From: Beduinella massiliensis
GTDB taxonomy: Bacteria > Bacillota > Clostridia > Christensenellales > Aristaeellaceae
DNA: 64,000 nucleotides
NCBI RefSeq assembly: GCF_900199405.1
Contig: NZ_LT963430.1
Location: 186,001-250,000 of the forward strand
Direction: 5' to 3'
Shown: in pieces, positions 35,582 to 44,870 of the stretch
Layout: the number at the start of each line of letters is the position of its first letter
Numbering within the stretch: the stretch's first letter is position 1
Position numbers and translations under genes: made by a program
Notes under the pieces: generated by a model
The model's database searches: none
What the model saw: only the letters and a program-made list of their open reading frames with translations
Told to the model about the DNA's origin: nothing

Positions 35582-36565
35582 TTACCAGAATTTCTTCTTC
35601 TTGCAGATCAGCATGCAGAGTGCGACCACCACCACGCTCAATCCGATGACCATGGGATAGCCGTAGTCCCACTCGAACTCCGGCATTTTCAGGTTCATGC
35701 CAAACCAACCGGCGATCAGCGTCAGCGGCATGAAGACCACCGTCACCACGGTCAGAATCTGCATAACCCGGTTTTGCTTTAAGTCGATCTGCGCCTGATA
35801 TTCTTCCCGCACCTGCATGGCGTATTCCCGCAGCGCCTGCGCTTCCTCGCGAAGGCGCATGCACCGCTCGCACAGCAGGCGCATGAGCATCAGCGCGTCC
35901 GCGTCCAGAAAACGCTCGCCGCTTTCGATGAGCTTCTGCCCCGCATCGATGAGCTGGGAATAGAACCGCTGCAGGGCGGTGAGGCGCTTACGCAGCGCCG
36001 GCATTTCGCGGTTGAACGCCTCGATTTGCCCGCAGAGCACGGCGTTTTCCAGCTTTTCGATCCGCGTGTCGAGCGCTTCGAGCGCAAGAAGATCCCCGTC
36101 GATTAACGAAAAGAGCACGCTGCACAGCAGTTCCCCGCTGTCCGGGGAGGCCCAATCCTGCCGGAGGGACAGCCTTTCCAGCATCCGCTCGATCTTCCCG
36201 GCATCGCAGCAGAAGAGGACGAACTCGCGGCGCAAAAAGTATGAAAAGCATAGAGGCTCGTGCTTGCCGGACTTGGACGGCATGCTGACGGCCCCGACGA
36301 TGCCGCAGCGGCGCAGCTCAGCCTTGCAGAAATGGCCGTCACGGCTGCGCATAAGGAGCTCGCGGATTTCCTCTGTCGCGAGCGGGCAGCGGGCAAGCTC
36401 TTCAAACGTCAGCGATACGGCGAGCGGAGCCCGCGGGGATTGCGAATCCTGCGGGGATTGCGAATCCTGCGGGGATTGCGAATCCTGCGAGGATTGCGAA
36501 TCCTGCGGGACGGCGGGCAGCGCGTTCAGAGGGCGCAGCGTGTTTTCGATGGCGTAAACGGTCAT
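35582..36565 (-). CDS. CorA-like Mg2+ transporter
   Basis: A 327-residue membrane protein of the CorA (2-TM-GxN) family. The long cytoplasmic part is helical (EALDTRIEKLENAVLCG, QVREEYQAQIDLKQNRVMQIL), then the first span leads to the ion-selectivity GMN motif (GWFGMNL) and the second span, ending in a lysine-rich tail (KKKKFW). Residues 21-44 are four copies of the hexapeptide QDSQSP/QDSQSS encoded by an 18-bp DNA repeat (36433-36504). The start overlaps the stop of the upstream gene (ATGA). Confidence 0.88.
   Translation of the reverse strand: MTVYAIENTLRPLNALPAVPQDSQSSQDSQSPQDSQSPQDSQSPRAPLAVSLTFEELARCPLATEEIRELLMRSRDGHFCKAELRRCGIVGAVSMPSKSGKHEPLCFSYFLRREFVLFCCDAGKIERMLERLSLRQDWASPDSGELLCSVLFSLIDGDLLALEALDTRIEKLENAVLCGQIEAFNREMPALRKRLTALQRFYSQLIDAGQKLIESGERFLDADALMLMRLLCERCMRLREEAQALREYAMQVREEYQAQIDLKQNRVMQILTVVTVVFMPLTLIAGWFGMNLKMPEFEWDYGYPMVIGLSVVVVALCMLICKKKKFW
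36433..36504. repeat. 18-bp tandem repeat inside the corA-like gene
   Basis: Four units of GCGGGGATTGCGAATCCT in a row, the fourth with one mismatch, plus six bases of a fifth. Each unit contains GGATT-GCG-AATCC, a small dyad. The unit length is a multiple of three, so gain or loss keeps the frame and only changes the length of an N-terminal Gln/Asp/Ser/Pro stretch. Confidence 0.9.
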
Positions 36566-37542
36566 TCGTCGTCACCTCGATGGATGCTCCTGAAAAAACG
36601 GGGTGGAATGCGAACCTCTTGAAGCGGAAGCAGGCAGAAGGAGTGCACCGCAAAGAGGACGTTGCGCGTGTCGTACAGCGAGATGCAGCGCAGCGGCGGC
36701 TGTGCGGGCGAGCCGCCTGACGGCGGCAGCGCCCCGGACAGCACGTACAGCGTGCTGGAACCGGGCGTCCGCAGGCGGCAGAGGCTGCCGGCCTCCTGCC
36801 AGCGCAGCGTAAGCGTGCGGCCGGGGAAGCCCACGCGGACGCCCTCCGGCCCGAGCACGGGATTAGCCGACAGCGTGTTCAGCGCGCAGGAGAGCAGGTA
36901 AACGCCCGCCGCGGCGCAAAGGAGCGAGGCCGCGCAAAGCGCTACGAGCGTCGCCGTTGGGTAGACGCTCGTGCAGACGGAGTAGGCGATGCGCCCGCCG
37001 GTCAGCAGCGCGAGCAGGCCGCCGGGCAGCAGCAGCAGCGCGGGCATGTACAGGCGCGTCAGCAGCCGCCGGTGCGAACGGGGCAGCGGCGCGGCGCGTT
37101 CAAAACCGCTGTCCGGCGGAAAGGGGCAGAGCGATACGAGCGCCGCACGCAGGGAGGCGGAGGCGGGCACGACGAAGTGGCGCGGGCCGCAAAAGGGAGC
37201 GTCGTGCATCAGGCGTGCGAAGGAGGGCTCCCCCTTTGCCATGCCGTATAGGTACACGCGCCGGGCGTTGCATTGCACGTAGCCGACGGCGGCCATGTCG
37301 CGCCACAGGAGGCGGTGGCGGTGCAGGGGCGTACCGATGAATACGCCGCCCGCGTCCACGAGCAGGCAGCAGCGCATGAGCGCGAGCGCAAGCGCAAGCA
37401 GCATGAGGGTCGCGCAAAAGGCCGCGCGGGCCAGGGTGATGTTGCCCTGACCGTGCGCCAGATCGGAGATGCACGCCAGTGCCGCACAAAGGGCGATGAC
37501 CGCGCGCTGCAAAAACGGATAGCGGGCATAGCGATGTCTCAA
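36562..37542 (-). CDS. Membrane protein with two PH-like halves
   Basis: A 326-residue protein that starts with TTG at 37542, supported by GGGAGGG at 6 bases. Two hydrophobic hairpins (about residues 10-57 and 165-220) are each followed by a soluble segment of similar pattern (LLVDAGGVFIGTPLHRHRLLW and PVLGPEGVRVGFPGRTLTLR), reminiscent of bacterial PH-like domains anchored by membrane hairpins. So it may be an internal duplication. No family is recognised with certainty. Coupled by ATGA to the CorA-like gene downstream. Confidence 0.6.
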   Translation of the reverse strand: MRHRYARYPFLQRAVIALCAALACISDLAHGQGNITLARAAFCATLMLLALALALMRCCLLVDAGGVFIGTPLHRHRLLWRDMAAVGYVQCNARRVYLYGMAKGEPSFARLMHDAPFCGPRHFVVPASASLRAALVSLCPFPPDSGFERAAPLPRSHRRLLTRLYMPALLLLPGGLLALLTGGRIAYSVCTSVYPTATLVALCAASLLCAAAGVYLLSCALNTLSANPVLGPEGVRVGFPGRTLTLRWQEAGSLCRLRTPGSSTLYVLSGALPPSGGSPAQPPLRCISLYDTRNVLFAVHSFCLLPLQEVRIPPRFFRSIHRGDDE

Positions 37543-37580
37543 GGCGGTCCCTCCCTTCCTGGCTGCCGGGCGGCAGAATC

Positions 37581-37612
37581 GAAAAAACCGGCGCGCAGAT
37601 CGCGCACCGGCT
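37581..37612 (-). terminator. Terminator of leuS
   Basis: CCGGTGCGCGA/CGCGCCGG stem followed on the minus strand by TTTTTTC, shortly after the leuS stop. Confidence 0.85.
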
Positions 37613-37645
37613 CAACTGGCTTGTTCTATTATACCAGCCCAAACG

Positions 37646-40060
37646 TTATCCGACAACCACATTCAGGAGGCGTCCGGGAACGTAGATGAGCTTTTTGATG
37701 GCCTTGCCCGCGATGAGGCGCTGGACCTCCTCGCGTTCCGGCAGCTCGCGTTCGGCTTGCTCCCGGGTCATGCCGGCAGGGACGGTGATGCGCCCGCGCA
37801 CCTTGCCGCTGATCTGCACGGCGATTTCGACCGTCGCCTCCTGCAGCTTGTTTTCGTCCCACTTGGGCCAGGACTGGCGGTAGATCGGCTCGCCAAAACC
37901 ACACTGCGCCCACATTTCCTCGGTGATGTGCGGGGCGACGGGGTTCAGCAGCAGCAGCAGCATCCGCAGGTCGCCGCGCGTGATCTGCCCGGCCGCGTAG
38001 AATTCGTTCACCAGCGTCATCATCTGCGCGATGGCGGTGTTGAACTTCATCTTTTCGTAGTCCTCGGAGACCTTCTTGATCGTCTGATGGACGAGCGTTT
38101 CCAGTTTTTTGGAGATGCCTTCGCCTTCGTTGAGCATATCCTGAAGCCGCCATACGCGGTCCAGGAAGCGACGGCAGCCGCGCGCTCCCTCGGTCGACCA
38201 CGGAATCGCCTGATCAAACGCGCCCATGAACATCTCGTACAGGCGGAAGGCGTCTGCGCCGATCTCCGCGATGGTCTCGTCCGGATTGATGACGTTGCCG
38301 CGCGATTTGCTCATCTTTTCGCCGTTCGCGCCCAGGATCATGCCGTGGCTCGTGCGCTTCTGATAGGGCTCGGGCGTGGGGACGTAGCCTTCGTCGTAAA
38401 GAAACTTGTGCCAGAAGCGGCTGTAGAGCAGGTGCAGCGTGGTGTGCTCCATGCCGCCGTTGTACCAGTCCACCGGCAGCCAGTACTTCAGCTCTTCCAT
38501 CGCGGCGAGCATGTCGTCGTTGTGCGGGTCGATGTAGCGCAGGAAATACCAGGACGAACCCGCCCACTGGGGCATGGTATCCGTCTCGCGCTTTGCGGGG
38601 CCGCCGCAGTGCGGACAGGTGGTGTTCACCCAGTCCGTCATCACGGAAAGGGGGGACTCGCCGCTGTCCGTGGGCTCGTAGTTGTCTACCTCCGGCAGCA
38701 GCACGGGCAGCTCCTTTTCGGGAACGGGTACCCAGCCGCACTTGTCGCAGTGAATCAGCGGAATCGGCTCGCCCCAGTAGCGCTGGCGGCTGAACACCCA
38801 GTCGCGCAGCTTGAAGTTGACCTTGCGCGTGCCGATGCCCTTTTCCTGCAGCCATTCGATGATCGTCTTCTTGGCCTCGGCCACGCGCAGCCCGTCGAGG
38901 AAGCCGGAGTTGACCAGCACGCCGTCGGACACGTCCGTGTAGGCTTCCTCCTGTACGTTGCCGCCCGCGACGACTTCGACGATGGGAAGTCCGAACTTCC
39001 TGGCGAATTCCCAGTCGCGCGTGTCGTGCGCGGGAACAGCCATGATCGCGCCGGTACCGTAGGTGACCAGTACGTAGTCGGAGATGAAGACGGGGATTTC
39101 GCTGCCCGTCACCGGGTTGATCGCCGTAAGCCCCTCGAGCTTGACGCCGGTCTTGTCCTTCGCCAGCTCCGTGCGCTCAAAGTCGGACTTCTTGGCCGCC
39201 TGTGCGCGGTAGGCGAGCACTTCCTCGTAGTTTTCGATGCGCGCCTTCATTTCATCGACGAGCGGGTGCTCGGGCGCGAGCACCATGTAGGTCGCGCCGA
39301 ACAGGGTGTCAGGGCGCGTGGTGTACACACGGATCTTGCGGTCGCTTCCGGCGACGCCAAAGTCGACCTCCGCGCCCTCGCTGCGGCCGATCCAGTTGCG
39401 CTGCTGCACCTTGACCTTTTCGATGAAGTCCACGTCGTCCAGGCCGTCGAGCAGCTTTTGGGCGTAGTCGGTGATCTTCAGCATCCATTGGCTCTTGACC
39501 TTGCGGATGACCTCGCCGCCGCAGCGCTCGCACACGCCGCCCACGACTTCCTCGTTCGCCAGGCCGCATTTGCAGCTCGTGCACCAGTTGACGGGCATTT
39601 CGGCCTTGTAGGCCAGGCCCTTCTCGAAGAGCTTGAGGAAGATCCACTGCGTCCACTTGTAGTACTTGGGATCGGTCGTGTTCACCTCGCGCGTGTAGTC
39701 GAACGAAAAGCCGATCTTTTTGAGCTGCTCGCGGAAGTGATCGATGTTCTGCTTGGTGACGATGGCCGGGTGCACGTGATTCTTGATCGCGTAATTCTCG
39801 GTCGGCAGGCCGAAGGCGTCCCACCCGATGGGGTAGAGGACGTTGTAGCCCTCCATGCGCCGCTTGCGGCAGATGATGTCCAGCGCCGTGTTGGAGCGCG
39901 GGTGGCCGACGTGCAGGCCCGCGCCGGACGGGTAGGGAAATTCGATCAGGCCGTAAAACTTCGGCTTGTCGTGCGACGCCTCCGCCTCAAAGGCATGCGC
40001 GTCCTCCCAGTTTTTCTGCCATTTTCTTTCGATGGCAGATGGATTGTAAGGGGTGGTCAT
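37646..40060 (-). CDS. leuS: Leucine--tRNA ligase
   Basis: An 804-residue class I synthetase that charges tRNA-Leu. The HIGH counterpart is HVGH (residues 50-53), KMSKS is intact (KMSKSRGNV), the editing domain is present ([21 protein letters not shown] region with the conserved aspartates of the [10 protein letters not shown] segment), as are zinc-finger cysteine pairs ([10 protein letters not shown] and CERCGG). The start at 40060 follows AAGGAGG; the frame is open a little further upstream. Expression is controlled by a T-box leader. Confidence 0.97.
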   Translation of the reverse strand: MTTPYNPSAIERKWQKNWEDAHAFEAEASHDKPKFYGLIEFPYPSGAGLHVGHPRSNTALDIICRKRRMEGYNVLYPIGWDAFGLPTENYAIKNHVHPAIVTKQNIDHFREQLKKIGFSFDYTREVNTTDPKYYKWTQWIFLKLFEKGLAYKAEMPVNWCTSCKCGLANEEVVGGVCERCGGEVIRKVKSQWMLKITDYAQKLLDGLDDVDFIEKVKVQQRNWIGRSEGAEVDFGVAGSDRKIRVYTTRPDTLFGATYMVLAPEHPLVDEMKARIENYEEVLAYRAQAAKKSDFERTELAKDKTGVKLEGLTAINPVTGSEIPVFISDYVLVTYGTGAIMAVPAHDTRDWEFARKFGLPIVEVVAGGNVQEEAYTDVSDGVLVNSGFLDGLRVAEAKKTIIEWLQEKGIGTRKVNFKLRDWVFSRQRYWGEPIPLIHCDKCGWVPVPEKELPVLLPEVDNYEPTDSGESPLSVMTDWVNTTCPHCGGPAKRETDTMPQWAGSSWYFLRYIDPHNDDMLAAMEELKYWLPVDWYNGGMEHTTLHLLYSRFWHKFLYDEGYVPTPEPYQKRTSHGMILGANGEKMSKSRGNVINPDETIAEIGADAFRLYEMFMGAFDQAIPWSTEGARGCRRFLDRVWRLQDMLNEGEGISKKLETLVHQTIKKVSEDYEKMKFNTAIAQMMTLVNEFYAAGQITRGDLRMLLLLLNPVAPHITEEMWAQCGFGEPIYRQSWPKWDENKLQEATVEIAVQISGKVRGRITVPAGMTREQAERELPEREEVQRLIAGKAIKKLIYVPGRLLNVVVG

Positions 40061-40084
40061 GAGGGTTCCTCCTTGATTCATTCG

Positions 40085-40335
40085 CAGATGTGATAACAAA
40101 AGACGTCCCGTCTCCAATCGTCAGAGACGGAACGTCTGTTCCGCGGTACCACTCGACTTGACGGCGCAAGGCCGCCCGCTCGACGCACGATAACGGGTGC
40201 TGCCGTCCAAATCTGGAACGCTCCGGGGCGAGAGAACCGCAATGCGCCTCCGTCTTGCACCAACCGACGGATCTCTAAGCGCGCCGATGCGAATGCATTC
40301 CCCATCCAAGCGTCTGCATATCGAATTTACTCCCC
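40085..40335 (-). ncRNA. T-box leader of leuS
   Basis: Read on the minus strand, the leader contains the conserved T-box segment GAGTGGTACCGCGGAAC (about 40154-40138), which pairs with the acceptor end of uncharged tRNA, the stem I element GGTTGGTGCAAG and directly after the T-box a terminator stem (AGACGTTCCGTCTC with GAGACGGGACGTCT) followed by TTTTG (about 40132-40095). Binding of uncharged tRNA-Leu would favour the antiterminator. A CTC triplet near 40224 could be the specifier codon, but stem I was not folded in full. The 40061-40401 gap is explained by this leader and its promoter. Confidence 0.9.
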
Positions 40336-40336
40336 T

Positions 40337-40365
40337 AGTATAAGCAAAAGCGCGTGCAATGTCAA
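40337..40365 (-). promoter_or_regulatory. Promoter of the leuS T-box transcript
   Basis: Minus strand TTGACA (40365-40360), 17 bp, TATACT (40342-40337). Confidence 0.8.
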
Positions 40366-40401
40366 ATGAAAAGCGAAATTTTTTGCCATGCGTCGCCGCC
40401 G

Positions 40402-41001
40402 TCAGGGAGTTTCACCGTGCGTCCGCAACGCCTTAGCTGCCTGCGCGGGTTCGCCCCACCTGCCCATCGCATGGCCATCATAGGCGAAATAGGTCTGGCA
40501 GGTCGTGCGCACGGGCGCGAAGGTGCGAAGCAGCGATTCCGCATTTTCAGCGTCTGCGCAGCGCGCGTCTGCGAGAACGTTGACGATGCGGCATATGAAG
40601 AGGTCGCTGCCGGGACTGAGCGGAATGGAGCGCTTGACTTCCAGCTCAAAACAGACGGGGCTTTCCTCCAGAACGGGGACGTCGAGCTTTGCGCCCGTAC
40701 CGACGGCGACGGGAAGGTTCATCTTGTCGGGCTGCCGGCCGCTCGTGCTGCCCAGGTAGTCGGCCAGCGGCAGCAGCGGTTCGGTGATGAGGCATGCGGA
40801 GAACCGGCCCGTCGCCCGGATGCGATCCTTCGTGAGCTTTTCCTCGCCGATACAGCACATGACGCTCAGCCCATCGTCCCAGCAATAGCTCAGCCAGCAA
40901 AACAGGCCGAAGTTGGGCGTGCCGTCTTCCTTGTAGGTGCCGTAGGCGAAGAGCGTCTGCGGGCAGTAGTCGTTCGTAGCGGGAAGCGATACCTTCTTCA
41001 T
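40402..41001 (-). CDS. Flavin reductase family (flavoredoxin-like) protein
   Basis: A 199-residue FMN-binding split-barrel protein: LFAYGTYKEDGTPNFGLFCW and MCCIGEEKLTKDRIRATGRF in the barrel, then GSTSGRQPDKM and ESPVCFELEVKRSIPL, FICRIVNVLADARC as in flavoredoxins. It probably transfers electrons through bound FMN in the anaerobic cytoplasm; the partner is unknown. Start at 41001 follows AAAGGTGG; the longer open frame has no RBS. The gene is unlinked to obvious partners. Confidence 0.82.
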   Translation of the reverse strand: MKKVSLPATNDYCPQTLFAYGTYKEDGTPNFGLFCWLSYCWDDGLSVMCCIGEEKLTKDRIRATGRFSACLITEPLLPLADYLGSTSGRQPDKMNLPVAVGTGAKLDVPVLEESPVCFELEVKRSIPLSPGSDLFICRIVNVLADARCADAENAESLLRTFAPVRTTCQTYFAYDGHAMGRWGEPAQAAKALRTHGETP

Positions 41002-41197
41002 GACATTCGTCCACCTTTCCAATTTAGAGTGTAGTGGGAGGATGCGCCGCCGGTACGGCAACGCGCGGCGGAAGGGCTCCTTTCGGGCATATGACCCGCC
41101 CCGCAACCCCCTGTTTATCTCGCTGCATCTATAGTGCGGCAGGGGAAAGGCACTGTCAACGCCTTTTGATAAATTTTTATGGAAGGCCTAAAAAGAC

Positions 41198-41226
41198 TTG
41201 CTTTTTGACGAAAAGTACGGTATAAT
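41198..41226 (+). promoter_or_regulatory. Promoter of tRNA-Thr
   Basis: TTGCTT (41198-41203), 17 bp, TATAAT (41221-41226), ending 22 bases before the tRNA. Confidence 0.75.
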
Positions 41227-41248
41227 CATTTCTGCTGTTACAGCATGC

Positions 41249-41324
<76 letters not shown>

Positions 41325-41330
41325 TATCGC

Positions 41331-41366
41331 CTCCCCTGCGAAATCGTTCGCAGGGGAGTTTTTTTA
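41331..41366 (+). terminator. Terminator of tRNA-Thr
   Basis: CTCCCCTGCGAA pairs with TTCGCAGGGGAG and is followed by TTTTTTT. Confidence 0.95.
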
Positions 41367-42157
41367 TGTTTCAAGGGTTTGCGCGTTTACCGCAATTTTC
41401 CCCTTTCCGAACGGCGCGGGTTGCGCTTTTCAGCTGTTTTTGTTCGAGTTTTGCCTTTTCAGCTAATTTTTTTGCTGTGAGCGGCGGTGTGAGTTTATGT
41501 ACGGATTGCATATTCAGCCTTTCCAGCTAACGATTGCAGTAAGTGGCCAGCAATCTTTGCATTATTCGCTCCATTCTGTATATCTTCGAGCCACTTACGC
41601 TCTCCTTGAACCCTCCGCCTGATTTCATCGAATACTGTTCATGCTCGTCGCTAGGACCGTAACCGCCGTCTTTACCGATAATTTTTGCGGCCCGCCCAGC
41701 GCTTGCTCAAACATCCGCGCATCAGCCGAATTGTCGTATACGTAGGTTGCCGTCAAATTCATATTTCTAAAATACGAAGCGCATGTCATCGCACCCAGCA
41801 TCTGCGTTTTGTCATCCGGTGCGGCTTTTGCATATCTGGGATGGGGAGCTAACGGTGTCTGTGCGGGCCAGCCCCTTTCCCCATAGGCTCACGGAAAGTT
41901 TTCGGCGGTTTTTAAAGCAGTACCGCTGCATGTCCGCTTTCGCTGTAACCTTGCCCTTCGTACACTCGGCGTACTACATTTACCTGCTGTCCCTTTCATG
42001 CTTTGATAAAAGATGAGAATCCTTGGCGTGCGGTTGCATACGAGGCACACCTTTATCTTTCTTGCGTCTTCATCTCTGTTTTACGTGGGCACGAGAATCG
42101 CTAAGCTCGCGCATTATGGAAGCATCATGCTTGAAAATAATTCTTGTTATCCATGTA
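41367..42157. other. Debris-like stretch after tRNA-Thr
   Basis: No intact gene is supported. Base composition drops visibly relative to the chromosome on the left. Short frames on both strands lack ribosome binding sites; the only protein-like reading is the broken minus-strand frame given separately. The promoter of the FRG gene begins at 42158. Confidence 0.55.
41527..41890 (-). pseudogene. Possible frameshifted gene remnant
   Basis: Read leftward, a frame with RYAKAAPDDKTQMLGAMTCA and FRNMNLTATYVYDNSADARM runs to about 41690, where a one-base shift leads into AAKIIGKDGGYGPSDEHEQ and YRMERIMQRLLATYCNR ending at the stop 41527-41529. The two parts join naturally if one frameshift is assumed. 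No family was recognised and no start or RBS found, so this may be chance. Confidence 0.3.
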
Positions 42158-42186
42158 TTGACAAGCATTTGCCTATATCTTATAAT
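42158..42186 (+). promoter_or_regulatory. Consensus promoter of the FRG gene
   Basis: TTGACA (42158-42163), 17 bp, TATAAT (42181-42186): both hexamers and spacing are the sigma-A ideal, the strongest-looking promoter in the window. Confidence 0.85.
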
Positions 42187-42224
42187 GGGATTGTGCAAAT
42201 ATTACATGAAAGAAGGGGACAAAA

Positions 42225-43109
42225 TTGTCAAATCGGACGATTAGGTCAGATGAGCACAGACTCACTCAGGACGATATTAATCAGTGTCCGGATAGCGTCG
42301 TCGGAGCATTCCTATGCAAACTTTTTGCCCGTTTTCATCAGTGCAAAATAACCACGTCGTATCGTCAATTTTCTTACCGGGGACAAAGCTCGTCAGAGTT
42401 TGCTTTAACGCCCGGTATCTTTCGTAACGATTGCTTTTACGATGAAAAAGAAATGTTCAAAGACTTTCGTCTGATGGAACCGGATGAGTTTCCTGAGAGG
42501 CTCAGCATTTACGAAAATCTTATCAAGATGCAGCATTATGAATTGCCGACAAGGCTGTTGGATGTAACCTTTAACCCTTTGGTGGCTTTGTTTTTCGCCT
42601 GCCATTGCGGAGATAATGCGGATACCTGCGGCAAGGATGGGCGCTTTTTTATATTTGATAAAGCGCCGAAAAAACCTGATGCACAGGCGGTTAAGTATTT
42701 GGCGTCTCTGGTGTTTTGCCAAACAGGGTCGAAGGAAGAGCTCCTGGAGCACTGCGTTTATAACCGGTTTATTCGGGATAGCGAAGATTTCGATACCTTC
42801 AAAAAGCTTTTACAGATTCGCTACGAACTCGTTATGTCGCCCATGAACAACGAACGCATAAGGCGTCAAAATGGCGGGTTTATTCTGTTTGGCTTAAATG
42901 GAGAGGGCGATTTCGGGAAACGACCTTTTTCGCTTTCGCCGGAAAAGGATGGGGTCGATTATATCGATATTCCGTATGATATGAAAGCCCGTATTTTGAA
43001 GGAACTTGAAATCATCGGCGTTCATCATGCCTTTCTTTTTCCGGAGCTTCAATATCAGGCGAAATATATTAAGTCCGTGCATGCCAACTCCGCATGGCGG
43101 GAACCGTAA
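42225..43109 (+). CDS. FRG-domain protein
   Basis: A 294-residue cytoplasmic protein that starts with TTG at 42225, six bases after GAAGGGG. The FRG domain covers about residues 45-150: YRG (51-53) in RQFSYRGQSS, then the hallmark MQHYELPTRLLDVT followed by NPLVALFFAC. FRG domains occur in accessory regions and are suspected to act in defence or toxin-like functions; biochemical activity is not established from this sequence. Codon use and AT content differ from the chromosomal genes on the left. A small AGCCTG/CAGGCT hairpin at 43227-43246 may end its transcript. Neighbours: an aegerolysin-like gene and an IS3 element. Confidence 0.82.
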   Translation: MSNRTIRSDEHRLTQDDINQCPDSVVGAFLCKLFARFHQCKITTSYRQFSYRGQSSSEFALTPGIFRNDCFYDEKEMFKDFRLMEPDEFPERLSIYENLIKMQHYELPTRLLDVTFNPLVALFFACHCGDNADTCGKDGRFFIFDKAPKKPDAQAVKYLASLVFCQTGSKEELLEHCVYNRFIRDSEDFDTFKKLLQIRYELVMSPMNNERIRRQNGGFILFGLNGEGDFGKRPFSLSPEKDGVDYIDIPYDMKARILKELEIIGVHHAFLFPELQYQAKYIKSVHANSAWREP

Positions 43110-43336
43110 CGCCGTCAAGAAATCGTATCGCGTAAAGCATGTTATTCATCCTTTGGAAAAAGGATTGATTCATCGGGTTCTCTCGCAAAGGGATAAAGCG
43201 GAATATAAAACTATTCGGTGATATATAGCCTGAGACGTAACAGGCTTTAGGTACAATCGTCATGCGCGAATTTATGACCGGGTTCACCGGGAGGTGTCCG
43301 GACGTGTTGCCAACAAAAGATAAAGGAGGGCTGCAA

Positions 43337-44752
43337 ATGCCGAAATGGACGTACTATTTGACGGTATACAATCAACTGGATCGCCCGTTTAAGTTGCAAA
43401 CAGAGAATATTGCGTGGGGACGTACGGAAGGAGAGGACGTGTGCCCGGAAAATTTTCCGCAAATCATCGAGCCGGAAAAGAGCGGAAAATACTTCGTATA
43501 TGCCCCCGCAGGGACGTCCACTGGCATCGAGTTTTACCTGATTTTCAATGACGTTGCGCCGGCGGGGAAGAGTATGTACGGAACGGTGCAGGTGAACGTG
43601 GATATGCCTTATTGGAAGACCAAAAACACGAGCAGCTGCAAACGGGATGGAAACTTGAGAGTCAATGGATTTCAAGAGGTTCCGGACGGCGCGCATGATT
43701 TCTCCACGTCGGTGATCGTCTCCAGAAGCGTGAGTTCACAAGAAGAATCGGGAGAAAATACTTCAACGATAGATGCCTATCGCGATTGGGAGAGCATTGT
43801 AAAGCTGCCGATTGATACGGAAAATTCTATCCGCACCCTGTTGCCCAAGGATAACGTATACCAGCACGAGCTCATGGTTATGCGTTCTGAACCGGTTGTT
43901 ATTCCCCCTGCGCAATGGGACGAAATTCACGATGCCGAGCTTCCCGATTCCTATGCAAAGGCATCGTCGGTCGATTCTTATTTTTGTGTATGCGTATATG
44001 TTCTAAGACGCGCAGGGATGCTATCGATTGCGGCGCAGCAATCCATTGAAAAGACCGAGACCATTGAGCACAGCTCGTCCATGCGCAGGAGCATCTCAGA
44101 GACGGAACGGCTGGATACAACGTTGGATGTCAGCGGTTTCAGCAAAGCAGGCAGCGTCATGGCTCATATCGGAGCGGCGTTCGAGTTGACCACGATGTCC
44201 GAATACGCGGAAGAAGACAGGCGCACCACCGTCGTAGACATTCGGTACGATCCCTGTGAGTACGACAGGGACGTCGTCTTCTGGGATGTGGCGAAGGTGC
44301 CGGTTCTCTATCGCGAAATGAAAAAGGAATTCAAGACGCCGTTGGTGCGCATGGCTGCACTGGATGATTACTATTTTGAAACTTATCAAAAGACCTATAA
44401 TTATAAAGACGGAGTGAGCTTGACAATGCCGGATAACAAGTCCGTACAAAAAGTTGAATCCACGGAAAATACCGCCAATACCGCGAATAAGGTGCTTCGG
44501 CTTACTGGATGCATCACGTCTACCATCACTGCGCAAAACATCCAATATCGCGCCCAAGTCATGCAATATGCGCATTGCTACGTCTGCACGGGCGGTATAC
44601 AGGTTACAGGGAGCATCCATCAAGGCGTGACGCTGCATCGGGTGGGGGCTGTTCAAGCGCATTGCACTGTTCACAATGTAAACAATGGCACTGAGATACG
44701 CGTCACCTGGACAAATGGAAACAATACCTGTAATGTTTATATCTCTGACTGA
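43337..44752 (+). CDS. Aegerolysin-like N-terminal domain fused to beta-rich segments
   Basis: A 471-residue protein without signal peptide or membrane span; start set by AAAGGAGG. Residues 1-130 recall aegerolysins: NIAWGRTEGED, IIEPEKSGKYFVYAPAG, STGIEFYLIF and MPYWKTKNTSS parallel the NL..WGK, I..P.....I.A.G, GT.G.F.L and CPW.SKTNT blocks of ostreolysin and RahU. Residues ~195-310 are rich in alternating Ser/Thr and charged residues (SIEKTETIEHSSSMRRSISE), followed by VVFWDVAKVPVLYR, a pattern seen in aerolysin-like pore formers. Residues 385-471 are a further Cys/Thr-rich beta segment. A lipid-binding, possibly pore-forming effector is inference. Confidence 0.55.
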   Translation: MPKWTYYLTVYNQLDRPFKLQTENIAWGRTEGEDVCPENFPQIIEPEKSGKYFVYAPAGTSTGIEFYLIFNDVAPAGKSMYGTVQVNVDMPYWKTKNTSSCKRDGNLRVNGFQEVPDGAHDFSTSVIVSRSVSSQEESGENTSTIDAYRDWESIVKLPIDTENSIRTLLPKDNVYQHELMVMRSEPVVIPPAQWDEIHDAELPDSYAKASSVDSYFCVCVYVLRRAGMLSIAAQQSIEKTETIEHSSSMRRSISETERLDTTLDVSGFSKAGSVMAHIGAAFELTTMSEYAEEDRRTTVVDIRYDPCEYDRDVVFWDVAKVPVLYREMKKEFKTPLVRMAALDDYYFETYQKTYNYKDGVSLTMPDNKSVQKVESTENTANTANKVLRLTGCITSTITAQNIQYRAQVMQYAHCYVCTGGIQVTGSIHQGVTLHRVGAVQAHCTVHNVNNGTEIRVTWTNGNNTCNVYISD

Positions 44753-44811
44753 CGTTGTAATCCGAATGGGGCCGTTGCACAAAGAGACCGTAACAAGAAA
44801 ATGAAAAAAAG

Positions 44812-44848
44812 TGGACTGTATCCGGTTGAACGGACAGGAAAATAAAAG
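44812..44848. repeat. IS3 terminal inverted repeat (end after orfB)
   Basis: Begins TGGACTGTATCC; pairs with 46072-46108 at 30 of 37 positions. Confidence 0.9.
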
Positions 44849-44870
44849 GATATTGTAGAATTACGCAACC

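Noticed and set aside
36433-36504. CRISPR array
   Set aside because: Units are directly adjacent without spacers and are in frame inside a coding gene.
37757-40093. Long open frame antisense to leuS
   Set aside because: It mirrors leuS codons (GC-rich third positions open the antisense frame), has no RBS and gives a His/Arg/Val-rich protein without domains.
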